Part shown: positions 53,402 through 62,474 of the stretch, in pieces
Numbering within the stretch: the first letter of the stretch is position 1
Layout: each line of letters starts with the position of its first letter
Origin: Flavobacterium muglaense
GTDB lineage: Bacteria; Bacteroidota; Bacteroidia; Flavobacteriales; Flavobacteriaceae
Reading direction: 5' to 3'
NCBI RefSeq assembly: GCF_014305155.1
Contig: NZ_JACRUK010000005.1
Coordinates: 1 to 64,000 of the forward strand
DNA: 64,000 bases
Notes under the pieces: model-generated
What the model saw: only the letters and a program-made list of their open reading frames with translations
Databases searched by the model: none
What the model was told of the DNA's origin: nothing
Program-made: the position numbers and the translations under genes

Positions 53402-55807
53402 ATGAAAAATGTAATTTTTGCTTTTGCGCTTTTAGGAGCTCTTTTAATGGCACCTCAAACAAAGGCTCAAGATCTATTGCAAGCAAAGGATGTAAGTTCG
53501 GTTAATGTGGATAATCTTTCTGAGGCCGATTTGGCTAAGATTCAAGCACAGCTAAAGACCAATAACATGACTATTGAGCAGGCAGAGCCAATGTTGTTGT
53601 CCAAAGGAATGACAGCAGCTAATGTAGCTAAATTGAAAGCGAGACTCAGCGCTAAGTCTGTTGCTAGTGGAAGTCAAACGACTAGCACGCCAAACGGCGG
53701 ACGCAAACAAGTTCTGGAGACAAACATTAAAGTAAAAGACGAAGCCAATGCCTTAGTTTTTGGTTCTGAGTTATTTGATAATCCTACGTTGGATTTCACA
53801 GCCGATTTAAAGCTAGCTACGCCTGTTAATTATGTATTAGGACCTGGTGATGAACTGCAAATTAGTGTATACGGGGTGCAACAGTACTCTGCTAGTGTTC
53901 CTGTTTCGGTTGAAGGTAGAATTGCAATTGATTATGTAGGGCAATTAGCGGTTTCTGGGATGACCATAGAAGCAGCTACTCAAAAAATAAAAGGAGCTAT
54001 TGCAGGAGTGTATAGTACAGTTGCTTCAGGGCAATCGCAAGTAAGTGTAAGCTTGAGTCAAATACGTACTATTAAGGTGACGATTATAGGAGCCAAACAG
54101 CCGGGAAATTATTCCGTTTCTTCTTTGGCTACTGTTTATAATGCTTTGCATGTAGCTGGTGGGCCAGCTGTTAATGGAAGTTACCGTAATATTGAGTTGA
54201 TCCGTAACAATAAGGTTTATAAATATGTGGATATCTATGATTTCTTAGTCAAAGGAGATCAGTCTGCTAATATTGGTTTGAAAGACAATGATGTGATTCG
54301 AATTCCAGCTTATTTGAATAGAGTAACACTAGAGGGTGAAGTGAAACGTCCGGGTATTTTCGAATTGAAAAAAGGGGAGAGTTTTCAATCTTTATTATCG
54401 TTTGCCTCTGGGTTTAACGAGTTGGCTTATACCGCTTCTATAAATGTAATTCAAAAAACGGCTAAGGAATTCAAAGTAACAGACATTAAGCAAGCTGATT
54501 TTAAAACGTATTTGCCACAGTCAGGAGATGTTTTTAGAATTACAAGAATTTTGAATCGTTTTGAAAATCGTATCAAAATTGAGGGAGCAGTTTTTAGACC
54601 GGATACCTATTCTTTTTATACTGGAATGCGTATTTCGGATTTAGTAAAAAAAGCCGATGGGTTAAAAGAAGATGCTTATGGCAAAAGAGCGCGTGTTACA
54701 AGATTAAAAGGCGACTTAACGACTGAGGTTCTCCATGTTGATTTAGACAAAGCACTTACTGGAGATATGGAAGCAAATTTGGTGTTGAACAAAGAGGATG
54801 TTTTAACGGTCTATTCTATTTTGGGTTTTGTAGAGGTCTTTAAAGTAATCATTGATGGAGAAATTAAAAACCCTGGTACGTATAGGTTTTATGAAGGCCT
54901 TACATTAAACGATTTGTTAGTTGAAGCTGGTGGTTTAACTGGTTCGGCTTCTAAGAGAGTCGAAATAGCAAGAATGTTAATTTCAGAAGAAATTGATAAC
55001 ACCAATCCCAATAAAGCAGAATTGTTCAATATTGATATTACGCCTGAAAATAACGAACAGTCCAAAAATTTTAAATTAAGTCCTTTTGATGTAGTGAACA
55101 TTCGCAAGATGGCAGTGTATGAAAAACCAGAAATGGTTGCGGTAACTGGGGCCGTACATTACGCAGGGAAGTACGTGCTAGCTAGTAAAAAGGCAAGGGT
55201 GTATGATATTATCGAAAGAGCAGGTGGATTAACATCTCTGGCTAATATTGATGGGGTAAAGATCAAGAGACCCATCAAAGCAAAGCAAATTGAAGAACTG
55301 GAGAGCGTGGACTTGAATTTGGGTAAAAAAGACAGTATCCAAAACAAGTTGGAAAAGAAATTAAAAGAAGATTTAAAATATGCAATTATCCCAGTAGATT
55401 GGAAGTCAATTGTGAAAGATCAAAGAAGTAGTACGAATGTTACTCTTTTTCCTGGGGATATAATAGAAATAGCAGATTTTAACGAAGGGGTAAAAGTTAC
55501 TGGAAATGTATTATTAACTTCGGAGATTCCGTTTAATAAAGGTAAAGGATTCAATTATTATTTAGATGCGGTTGGTGGTTTAGATAGTAAAGGCTGGCGA
55601 AAAAAAGCGTATATTATTTACCCTAATGGTAAAGCGGCGGTTACACATTCGTTTATGTTTGTAAAATCGTATCCAAAAGTGACACCAGGGGCGCAAATTA
55701 TTGTACCTGAAAAGCCGGAAGTGAAGAAGATGAGCACGGGAGAGTACGTGAGTATTGGGAGTGTGATTGCTAGTTTAGCCTTATTAATTGTGACGGCTTT
55801 TAAATAA
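53402..55807 (+). CDS. Multi-SLBB polysaccharide export protein (long Wza-like)
   Basis: The 801-residue secreted protein has a signal peptide (1-22, ending TKAQD). A helical N-terminal region (LSEADLAKIQAQLKTNNMTIEQAEPMLLSKGM) of the kind found in long Bacteroidota Wza homologues follows. Then come a Poly_export domain (about 140-215: VNYVLGPGDELQISVYGVQQYSASVPVSVEGRI) and several SLBB repeats (near 225, 320, 395, 480, 580 and 700; for example VTIIGAKQPGNYSVSSLATVYNALHVAGG). A final hydrophobic helix is SIGSVIASLALLIVTAF. No lipobox is seen. It is the outer-membrane/periplasmic channel of a second export system in this locus. Confidence 0.9.
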   Translation: MKNVIFAFALLGALLMAPQTKAQDLLQAKDVSSVNVDNLSEADLAKIQAQLKTNNMTIEQAEPMLLSKGMTAANVAKLKARLSAKSVASGSQTTSTPNGGRKQVLETNIKVKDEANALVFGSELFDNPTLDFTADLKLATPVNYVLGPGDELQISVYGVQQYSASVPVSVEGRIAIDYVGQLAVSGMTIEAATQKIKGAIAGVYSTVASGQSQVSVSLSQIRTIKVTIIGAKQPGNYSVSSLATVYNALHVAGGPAVNGSYRNIELIRNNKVYKYVDIYDFLVKGDQSANIGLKDNDVIRIPAYLNRVTLEGEVKRPGIFELKKGESFQSLLSFASGFNELAYTASINVIQKTAKEFKVTDIKQADFKTYLPQSGDVFRITRILNRFENRIKIEGAVFRPDTYSFYTGMRISDLVKKADGLKEDAYGKRARVTRLKGDLTTEVLHVDLDKALTGDMEANLVLNKEDVLTVYSILGFVEVFKVIIDGEIKNPGTYRFYEGLTLNDLLVEAGGLTGSASKRVEIARMLISEEIDNTNPNKAELFNIDITPENNEQSKNFKLSPFDVVNIRKMAVYEKPEMVAVTGAVHYAGKYVLASKKARVYDIIERAGGLTSLANIDGVKIKRPIKAKQIEELESVDLNLGKKDSIQNKLEKKLKEDLKYAIIPVDWKSIVKDQRSSTNVTLFPGDIIEIADFNEGVKVTGNVLLTSEIPFNKGKGFNYYLDAVGGLDSKGWRKKAYIIYPNGKAAVTHSFMFVKSYPKVTPGAQIIVPEKPEVKKMSTGEYVSIGSVIASLALLIVTAFK

Positions 55808-55816
55808 TACCTATAA

Positions 55817-56890
55817 ATGAATATTGAGAATAAAAATATAGAAAAAGACGAATTATCTGTTAAAGAATTGATGCAAAAAACAAAGGAGTGGTATCTCTAC
55901 TTGTTGGTGCATTGGAAAATTATCATTTTGGCAATATTCGTAGGGGCTTCTTTAGGTTTGGTGTATTCATTCGTGAAAAAACCCGTATACACTGCTAGTT
56001 TGTCTTTTGCATTAGAAGACGAGAAGTCTGGTGGTGGATTAGGTAGTGCTTTGGGTTTGGCTAGTTCATTAGGTTTGGACGTTGGTGGTGGAGGTGGTAG
56101 TATTTTTACTGGCTCAAATCTAACAGAGTTGTTCAAGTCGCGTGTTATGGTTGAAGAGACTTTGCTATCACCAGTTAGATTAAATGGTAAAGTGGTTTCT
56201 TTAGCTGAAATGTATATTCAAAACAGTGATTGGAGAGATAGTTGGAACGATAATCCCAAATATAAAAATATTCAATTTTTACCCGAAACAAAAAGAAAGT
56301 ATTTTACTAGAGTACACGATAGTATTTTGGGAGTGATCTATGAGAATTTGTATAAAAATTCCTTGTCAGTCGACCAAAAAGATAAAAAAATTGCTATTGT
56401 AACTATTGATGTGCATTCGACGGATGAATTGTTTGCCAAATATTTTACGGAAGCTCTAGTGAGAGAGGTATCTGATTTTTATGTTGCTACTAAAAGCAAA
56501 AAAGCTCGTATGAATATGGACATTCTTGAGAGGCAGACAGACTCCATTCGAGGTGAACTAAATGGGGCTATTACTGGAGTAGCGGTTGCTAATGATAATA
56601 CTTTTAATTTAAATCCAGCTTTAAATGTGCGTCGCGCCCCTTCTGCTCGCAGGCAAGTTGATGTTCAGGCAAATACTGCGATATTAACAGAGTTAGTAAA
56701 ACAATCCGAGTTAGCTAAGGTTACTTTACGTAAGGAAACGCCGCTGATTCAGGTTATTGATGGACCAATTTTGCCCTTGCCAAAAGAGAAATTTGGTAAA
56801 GCAAATGGAATTTTGTTGGGTGGTTTTACTGCTGGTTTTTTATTGGTTTTAGTACTGATTGTGAAACGAATTTTAAGAGAATTAGTATAG
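55817..56890 (+). CDS. Wzz-like chain-length determinant without kinase domain
   Basis: The 357-residue inner-membrane protein has TM1 (about 34-54, IIILAIFVGASLGLVYSFV), a Gly-rich periplasmic part (SGGGLGSALGLASSLGLDVGGGGGS), a coiled-coil region and TM2 (about 330-350, ILLGGFTAGFLLVLVLIVKR). It ends a few residues after TM2, so there is no cytosolic tyrosine kinase, unlike the protein at 45278. It starts nine bases after the long Wza-like gene and should control the chain length of that system's product. Confidence 0.87.
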   Translation: MNIENKNIEKDELSVKELMQKTKEWYLYLLVHWKIIILAIFVGASLGLVYSFVKKPVYTASLSFALEDEKSGGGLGSALGLASSLGLDVGGGGGSIFTGSNLTELFKSRVMVEETLLSPVRLNGKVVSLAEMYIQNSDWRDSWNDNPKYKNIQFLPETKRKYFTRVHDSILGVIYENLYKNSLSVDQKDKKIAIVTIDVHSTDELFAKYFTEALVREVSDFYVATKSKKARMNMDILERQTDSIRGELNGAITGVAVANDNTFNLNPALNVRRAPSARRQVDVQANTAILTELVKQSELAKVTLRKETPLIQVIDGPILPLPKEKFGKANGILLGGFTAGFLLVLVLIVKRILRELV

Positions 56891-56931
56891 GGGTAGGAGC
56901 TTAATGTTTAATTATTACTTTAAAAATCATA

Positions 56932-58053
56932 ATGATAAAAAATTTAATCATTTTTGGAACCAGGCCAGAAGCAATTAAAATGGCTCCTTTAGTAAAAGAA
57001 TTTCAAAAACAAACGGGATTCGATACTAAAGTTTGCGTTACTGCTCAACATAGGGAAATGCTAGATCAAGTTTTGGATTTTTTTGATATCGAACCGGATT
57101 TTGATTTAGATTTAATGAAACCTAATCAAAATTTATTTTCTTTAACATCGGATATTATCTTAGGATTAAAATCAGTATTAGAGGAATTTAAACCAGATTA
57201 TGTTTATGTACATGGGGATACGACTACGACGATGGCAGCTAGTATAGCATCTTTTTATGCTGGAGCAAAAGTTTGTCATGTGGAAGCCGGTTTACGCACA
57301 AATAATAAATATTCGCCTTTTCCTGAAGAAATGAACCGACAAGTAGCGAGTCGAATAGCTGATTATCATTTTGCGCCAACTACTAAATCAAAGGAAAATT
57401 TATTGCAGGAAAACATTGCAGAAGACACAATAGTTATCACAGGAAATACTGTTATTGATGCTTTATTAGAAAGTTCGGTAAAAGTACATAGTATTGAAAA
57501 TATTGAAATAGAAAAACTTAAGACTATTGTAGATAAATCAAAAAAATTAATTCTAGTTACAGGTCATAGACGAGAAAATCATGGACAAGGATTTATCAAT
57601 ATCTGCGAAGCATTAAAAGAAATTGCTTTAAAAAATGAAGATGTACAGATTATTTATCCAGTTCATTTAAATCCTAATGTAAAAGAACCTGTTTACAAAA
57701 TTTTAGGGGGAGTTAATGCTATTCATTTAATTGATCCATTAGCATATCCAGCTTTTGTGTGGTTGATGAATGAATCTTATTTAATAATCACTGACTCAGG
57801 AGGTGTACAAGAGGAAGCACCAAGTTTAGGAAAACCTGTTTTGGTGATGCGTGACACAACAGAACGCCCTGAGGCTGTTGATGCAGGAACAGTAATTCTT
57901 GTAGGTACTGATAAAGAAAAAATTGTACAAGAATGTAATGACCTATTAGTAAACATACAGAAATATCAAGAAATGAGTGCTTTACACAATCCTTACGGAG
58001 ACGGGAAGGCTTGTGAGCGTATAGTAGAACACATAATCTTTATAAATAGATAA
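56932..58053 (+). CDS. wecB: UDP-N-acetylglucosamine 2-epimerase (non-hydrolysing)
   Basis: The 373-residue GT-B-like enzyme interconverts UDP-GlcNAc and UDP-ManNAc. Features are FGTRPEAIKMAPLVKEFQ at the start, CVTAQHREMLDQVLDFF, VHGDTTTTMAASIASFYAGAKVCHVEAGLRT, ITGNTVIDALL, TGHRRENHGQGF and ITDSGGVQEEAPSLGKPVLVMRDTTERPE. These include the UDP-binding and allosteric residues of the non-hydrolysing class. The product feeds WecC, encoded one base after its stop. Confidence 0.95.
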   Translation: MIKNLIIFGTRPEAIKMAPLVKEFQKQTGFDTKVCVTAQHREMLDQVLDFFDIEPDFDLDLMKPNQNLFSLTSDIILGLKSVLEEFKPDYVYVHGDTTTTMAASIASFYAGAKVCHVEAGLRTNNKYSPFPEEMNRQVASRIADYHFAPTTKSKENLLQENIAEDTIVITGNTVIDALLESSVKVHSIENIEIEKLKTIVDKSKKLILVTGHRRENHGQGFINICEALKEIALKNEDVQIIYPVHLNPNVKEPVYKILGGVNAIHLIDPLAYPAFVWLMNESYLIITDSGGVQEEAPSLGKPVLVMRDTTERPEAVDAGTVILVGTDKEKIVQECNDLLVNIQKYQEMSALHNPYGDGKACERIVEHIIFINR

Positions 58054-58054
58054 T

Positions 58055-59275
58055 ATGAACAACGAAAGTGTAGTAATGATTGGTTTGGGATACATAGGTT
58101 TGCCCACAGCAGCGCTTATAGCTAATAATGGTATACATGTGCATGGTGTTGATATAAACCCAGAAGTTGTAGAAATTATTAATGCTGGTAAAATACACAT
58201 TGTAGAGCCAAGTTTAGACGAAGCCGTTGCTACAGCAGTTTCAAAAGGATTCTTAAAAGCAGCAACAACACCTATAGTAGCAGATGCGTATTTGATCGTG
58301 GTTCCAACTCCTTTTAAGGCAAAAAATGAGCCTGATATTTCGTTTGTCGAAGCTGCGACAAAAGCTATTATACCGTTGTTGAAAGAAGGTGATTTATATA
58401 TTATTGAATCAACTTCACCTATTGGTACAACTGAAAAAATGATGCGCTTTATTTATAGTGAACGTCCGGAGTTACGGGATAAACTTTACATAGCGTATTG
58501 TCCTGAACGTGTTTTACCGGGGAATGTAATGCATGAATTAGTATATAATGATCGAGTGATTGGGGGGGTTGACGACTTGTCAACTCAGAAAGCTATAGCA
58601 TTTTATAGTCAATTTGTAAAAGGAGAATTGCATCAAACTAATGCTAGGACAGCTGAAATGTGCAAGCTAACTGAAAATTCCTCACGTGATGTTCAGATAG
58701 CTTTTGCCAATGAATTGTCGCTTATTTGCGACAAAGCAGATATAAATGTATGGGAACTTATTCGTTTGGCAAATAAACATCCAAGAGTAAATATTTTGCA
58801 ACCAGGTTGTGGAGTGGGTGGTCACTGTATTGCAGTTGATCCTTATTTTATTGTAGCCGATTATCCTTTAGAATCTCAAATTATCGGAAAAGCAAGAGAG
58901 ATTAATAACTATAAGTCGTTTTGGTGTGCAGAGAAAGTTAAATCAGCAAAACTGGAGTTTCAATTAAAACACGGACGAAAAGCTAGTGTTGCTATCATGG
59001 GGTTGGCTTTTAAGCCCAATATTGATGATTTAAGAGAGTCTCCTGCAAAGTATATAGCGCAGCGTATATTGCAAGATTCGCATGACGATAGTTGTTTTAT
59101 TGTAGAGCCTAATATCCAGGATCATAAAGTTTTTAAATTAACGCCTGTTGATGAAGCTGTTGATAAAGCAGATATTGTAGTGTTTTTGGTGGCACATAAT
59201 GAATTTAAAAAGCTTAATATAGACGAGTCGAAAATTGTTCTAGATTTTTGTGGAGTCTTAAATTTAAATAATTAG
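58055..59275 (+). CDS. wecC: UDP-N-acetyl-D-mannosamine dehydrogenase
   Basis: The 406-residue enzyme oxidises UDP-ManNAc to UDP-ManNAcA. Motifs: IGLGYIGLPTAALIANNGIHVHGVDIN, the VPTPFKAKNEPDISFVEAA block, ESTSPIGTTEKM, CPERVLPGNVMHELVYNDRVIGG, TENSSRDVQIAFANEL and the catalytic Cys in PGCGVGGHCIAVDPYFIV. The ISP-PGTTEKM-like and CPERVLPGN motifs are specific to WecC rather than Ugd. It is a tight pair with wecB (one-base gap) and precedes the dehydratase by three bases. Confidence 0.94.
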   Translation: MNNESVVMIGLGYIGLPTAALIANNGIHVHGVDINPEVVEIINAGKIHIVEPSLDEAVATAVSKGFLKAATTPIVADAYLIVVPTPFKAKNEPDISFVEAATKAIIPLLKEGDLYIIESTSPIGTTEKMMRFIYSERPELRDKLYIAYCPERVLPGNVMHELVYNDRVIGGVDDLSTQKAIAFYSQFVKGELHQTNARTAEMCKLTENSSRDVQIAFANELSLICDKADINVWELIRLANKHPRVNILQPGCGVGGHCIAVDPYFIVADYPLESQIIGKAREINNYKSFWCAEKVKSAKLEFQLKHGRKASVAIMGLAFKPNIDDLRESPAKYIAQRILQDSHDDSCFIVEPNIQDHKVFKLTPVDEAVDKADIVVFLVAHNEFKKLNIDESKIVLDFCGVLNLNN

Positions 59276-59278
59276 AAT

Positions 59279-60301
59279 ATGTTTAAAAATAAAATATTAT
59301 TAATAACTGGAGGAACCGGGTCTTTTGGTAACGCTATGTTGAAAGGTTTTTTAAATTCAGACTTAAAAGAAATTAGAATTTTCAGTAGAGATGAAAAAAA
59401 GCAAGAAGATATGCGTATCGCCTACAAAAATGACAAGTTAAACTTTGTTGTTGGGGATGTTCGTGATTTTGATAGTATTAATAATGCGATGCGAGGAGTT
59501 GATTTTGTTTTTCATGCAGCTGCATTAAAACAAGTTCCTTCTTGTGAGTTCTATCCAATGCAAGCTGTTCAGACGAATATTCTTGGAGCTGAAAATGTAT
59601 TAGAAGCAGCAGCCAGAAATAATGTTCAGAGAGTTGTAGTATTAAGTACTGATAAAGCAGTTTATCCAATTAACGTAATGGGAATATCCAAAGCGATGAT
59701 GGAAAAAATGGCAGTGTCTAAAGCAAGAGATTCAAGGGTTAAAGAGACCAAAGCTATTTATACAGCAACACGTTATGGAAATGTAATGTGTTCAAGAGGT
59801 TCGATTATTCCATTATTTATAAAACAAATAAAGGAAGGTAAAGCACTTTCTATTACAAATCCTAAAATGACTCGTTTTATGATGTCATTAGATGATTCTG
59901 TTGAACTAGTAATGTTCGCTTTTGCGAATGGAAATCCAGGAGATATTTTTGTGCAAAAATCGCCTGGAGCAACAATTGAAGATTTAGCACAAGCATTAAA
60001 AGAACTATTTAAAGCCGATAATGAAATAGTTATTATTGGGGAAAGACATGCTGAGAAAATGTATGAAACTTTGTGTTCTAAAGAAGAAATGTCAAAGGCT
60101 GAAGATTTAGGCAGATTTTATAGAGTTCCTGCAGATTTTAGAGATCTTAACTATACAAAATATGTTCAAGAAGAGGGACCTAAATTAGTTGAAGGGGAAT
60201 ATAATTCAGATAATACGGAACGATTGAATGTTGAAGAGTTGAAAAAATTATTGCTTACCTTAGAATATGTTCAAGAAGAATTAGCTTCACATACCAAATA
60301 A
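59279..60301 (+). CDS. UDP-N-acetylglucosamine 4,6-dehydratase (CapE/FnlA/WbjB type)
   Basis: The 340-residue extended SDR binds NADP at ITGGTGSFGNAMLKGF. The catalytic region reads STDKAVYPINVMGISKAMMEK: the usual YxxxK tyrosine is replaced by Met and the Asp-Lys pair precedes, exactly the CapE/WbjB/FnlA pattern. These enzymes are inverting dehydratases/5-epimerases that make UDP-2-acetamido-2,6-dideoxy-beta-L-arabino-hexos-4-ulose. In L-fucosamine pathways CapF and CapG follow; here two DegT-family genes and a GNAT follow instead, suggesting a 4-amino product. The product is inferred. Confidence 0.87.
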   Translation: MFKNKILLITGGTGSFGNAMLKGFLNSDLKEIRIFSRDEKKQEDMRIAYKNDKLNFVVGDVRDFDSINNAMRGVDFVFHAAALKQVPSCEFYPMQAVQTNILGAENVLEAAARNNVQRVVVLSTDKAVYPINVMGISKAMMEKMAVSKARDSRVKETKAIYTATRYGNVMCSRGSIIPLFIKQIKEGKALSITNPKMTRFMMSLDDSVELVMFAFANGNPGDIFVQKSPGATIEDLAQALKELFKADNEIVIIGERHAEKMYETLCSKEEMSKAEDLGRFYRVPADFRDLNYTKYVQEEGPKLVEGEYNSDNTERLNVEELKKLLLTLEYVQEELASHTK

Positions 60302-60309
60302 TTTATTTT

Positions 60310-61398
60310 ATGATTCCATTAATAAAAACAAGCATTCCTCCTAGAGAAGTTCTAATGCCAAGATTAGAGCAAGTTTTGTATAGTGGCTATGTCGCGCAAG
60401 GGGAAGTAGTTGAAGAATTTGAGAGAAAATTTGAAGAATATATTGGAGGTGGAAATACACTTTCTTTAAATTCAGGAACAGCAGCTTTGCATATTGCTTT
60501 GATTTTAGCAGGAGTCAAAGAAGGTGATGAGGTAATTAGTACAGCTTTGACGGCTGAACCAACCAATGTCGCCATTAAAATGGTAGGAGCTAAAGTAAGA
60601 TGGGCTGATGTTGATGCTACTACAGGAAATATTTCGGCAGCTGCAATTGAAAATGCTATCAACTCGAAGACAAAAGCCATTATTGTGGTTGATTATGCAG
60701 GGATTCCAGTAGATGTAAAAGGAATTAAAGCGATTTCCGAAAAGTATAATATTCCAGTTATCGAAGATGCAGCTCATGCATTAGGGGCTAAATACCAAGG
60801 CCAAAAAACAGGAAATCATTTTCCGTTTACGGTTTATTCTTTTCAAGCCATCAAACATTTAACAACGATTGACGGTGGAGCTTTGCAAATTGCTGATAAG
60901 GAATTGTATGAAAAAGGCAAGGTGATAAGATGGTTTGGTTTAGATAAGAAATTAAGCCGTTTAGACAATGATATTACTTTTCAAGGCTACAAATACCACA
61001 TGAATAATGTGAATGCTACCATTGGATTGATTCAATTGGAGAATATAGAAAAACTTATTCAAAGATATATCGAAAATGGGCAGTATTTTGACGAGCAACT
61101 TAAGGATGTTAAAGGAGTTGAAATGATCGAATATTATCCTGATTCAGAACCATCTTATTGGTTGTATACTATCAAAGTAGATAATCGTGATGGATTTGTC
61201 AAAATGATGGCTGAGAATGGAATTATGGCTTCGGAACTTCATAAGCGAAATGATTTGCATACCTATTTGAATGATTTTCCAACTAAATTACCCAATTTAG
61301 ATTTGTTTTATAGTAAAATGGTGCATCTTCCTTGTGGATGGTGGGTTTCAGATGAAGATAGAGAAAAAATAGTAACTTTAATAAAACAAGGCTGGTAA
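60310..61398 (+). CDS. DegT/DnrJ/EryC1-family sugar aminotransferase
   Basis: The 362-residue PLP-dependent enzyme would aminate a keto-sugar nucleotide. The fold is shown by LNSGTAALHIALILAGVKEGDEVIS, VIEDAAHALGAKYQGQKTGN (PLP-ring Asp) and the Schiff-base Lys182 in VYSFQAIKHLTTIDGGAL. The catalytic lysine is present. It lies eight bases after the CapE-like dehydratase and probably acts on its 4-keto product. The last base of its TAA is the first base of the next gene, so translation of the two is coupled. Confidence 0.92.
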   Translation: MIPLIKTSIPPREVLMPRLEQVLYSGYVAQGEVVEEFERKFEEYIGGGNTLSLNSGTAALHIALILAGVKEGDEVISTALTAEPTNVAIKMVGAKVRWADVDATTGNISAAAIENAINSKTKAIIVVDYAGIPVDVKGIKAISEKYNIPVIEDAAHALGAKYQGQKTGNHFPFTVYSFQAIKHLTTIDGGALQIADKELYEKGKVIRWFGLDKKLSRLDNDITFQGYKYHMNNVNATIGLIQLENIEKLIQRYIENGQYFDEQLKDVKGVEMIEYYPDSEPSYWLYTIKVDNRDGFVKMMAENGIMASELHKRNDLHTYLNDFPTKLPNLDLFYSKMVHLPCGWWVSDEDREKIVTLIKQGW

Positions 61399-62468
61399 TG
61401 ATTCCAATTTACAAACCCTATATGCCGGAAAATTTAATTACCGGAATAAATGAAATACTTTATTCTGGACAGTTAGGTTTTGGAAAATATGGCAAGCAAT
61501 TTGAGTCTCAGTTGAAGGAATTTATAGGTTGCAATTATATCTTGACTATTAATTCTTATAATACAGCTATGCAGGTGGTGTTGTCAACTTTAGGGTTGCA
61601 ATTTGGTGATGAGGTAATAGCAAGTCCTGTGAGTTGTTTGGCTTCTAATCAACCTTTTGCCACAAAAGGATTAAAAGTTATTTGGGCGGATATTAATCAT
61701 GAAACAGGAACTCTATGTCCTACTGATGTTGAATCTAAAATAACTAAAAATACTAAAGCTATTTTTCACAATCATTTCTGTGGATATGTTGGAGATATTA
61801 CAGCTATTAATACTTTAGGCGAAAAATATGGAATTCCTATTATTGATGATGGAATTGAGGCTTTTGGTGCTGAATATAAAGGGGAAAGATTAGGGAATGT
61901 AGGGACAGATCTAACTGTTTTTTCTTTTCAGACCGTTCGATTGCCCAATACAATTGAAGGAGGGGCTATAGTATTTAAAGATAAAGCTTTATATGATAAG
62001 GCAGTATTAATTAGAGATTATGGTATAGATAGATCGCAATTCAGAACAGCTGATGGAGAAATCAATCCTGACTGTGATATACAATTAGAAGGATATGGGG
62101 GATTAATGAGTGAAGTAAATTCATTTATTGGTACAAAGCAAATGTTAGGTATTGATCAATTATTAAAAAAGCAACAACAGAACGCTATAAAATGGCAAAA
62201 TGAGTTGCAAAATAATATTGAAGTTAGCCCATTAGTTATAATGAAGGATAGCCAACCTAATTACTGGGTTTTTGGTACGCTTTCAGAAAATAGTAAGGAA
62301 ACAATAGCCTATTTTAAATCAAGAGGTTATTATGCCACGGGGGTACATATTAACAATAATATTTATTCTGTTTTTAATAATAAAATTAATTTAGTTGGAG
62401 TAAATAAATTCAAACAACAATTTGTAGCTATTCCTTGTGGATGGTGGTTTGATTGGATGAAAAAGTAA
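61398..62468 (+). CDS. DegT-family protein lacking the PLP lysine
   Basis: The 356-residue protein is a full-length DegT/DnrJ/EryC1 homologue (NSYNTAMQVVLSTLGLQFGDEVIAS; PIIDDGIEAFGAEYKGERLGN). In the block VFSFQTVRLPNTIEGGAIVF, the position of the Schiff-base lysine is Arg181 (codon CGA at 61938-61940); the flanking SFQ and EGGA match the active paralogue upstream. Known lysine-less members (ColD, E1) have His there and act as dehydratases with PMP. Here it may be a pseudo-enzyme partner, a dehydratase-like enzyme or inactive. The start overlaps the stop of the previous gene by one base. Confidence 0.85.
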   Translation: MIPIYKPYMPENLITGINEILYSGQLGFGKYGKQFESQLKEFIGCNYILTINSYNTAMQVVLSTLGLQFGDEVIASPVSCLASNQPFATKGLKVIWADINHETGTLCPTDVESKITKNTKAIFHNHFCGYVGDITAINTLGEKYGIPIIDDGIEAFGAEYKGERLGNVGTDLTVFSFQTVRLPNTIEGGAIVFKDKALYDKAVLIRDYGIDRSQFRTADGEINPDCDIQLEGYGGLMSEVNSFIGTKQMLGIDQLLKKQQQNAIKWQNELQNNIEVSPLVIMKDSQPNYWVFGTLSENSKETIAYFKSRGYYATGVHINNNIYSVFNNKINLVGVNKFKQQFVAIPCGWWFDWMKK

Positions 62469-62474
62469 AATTCA

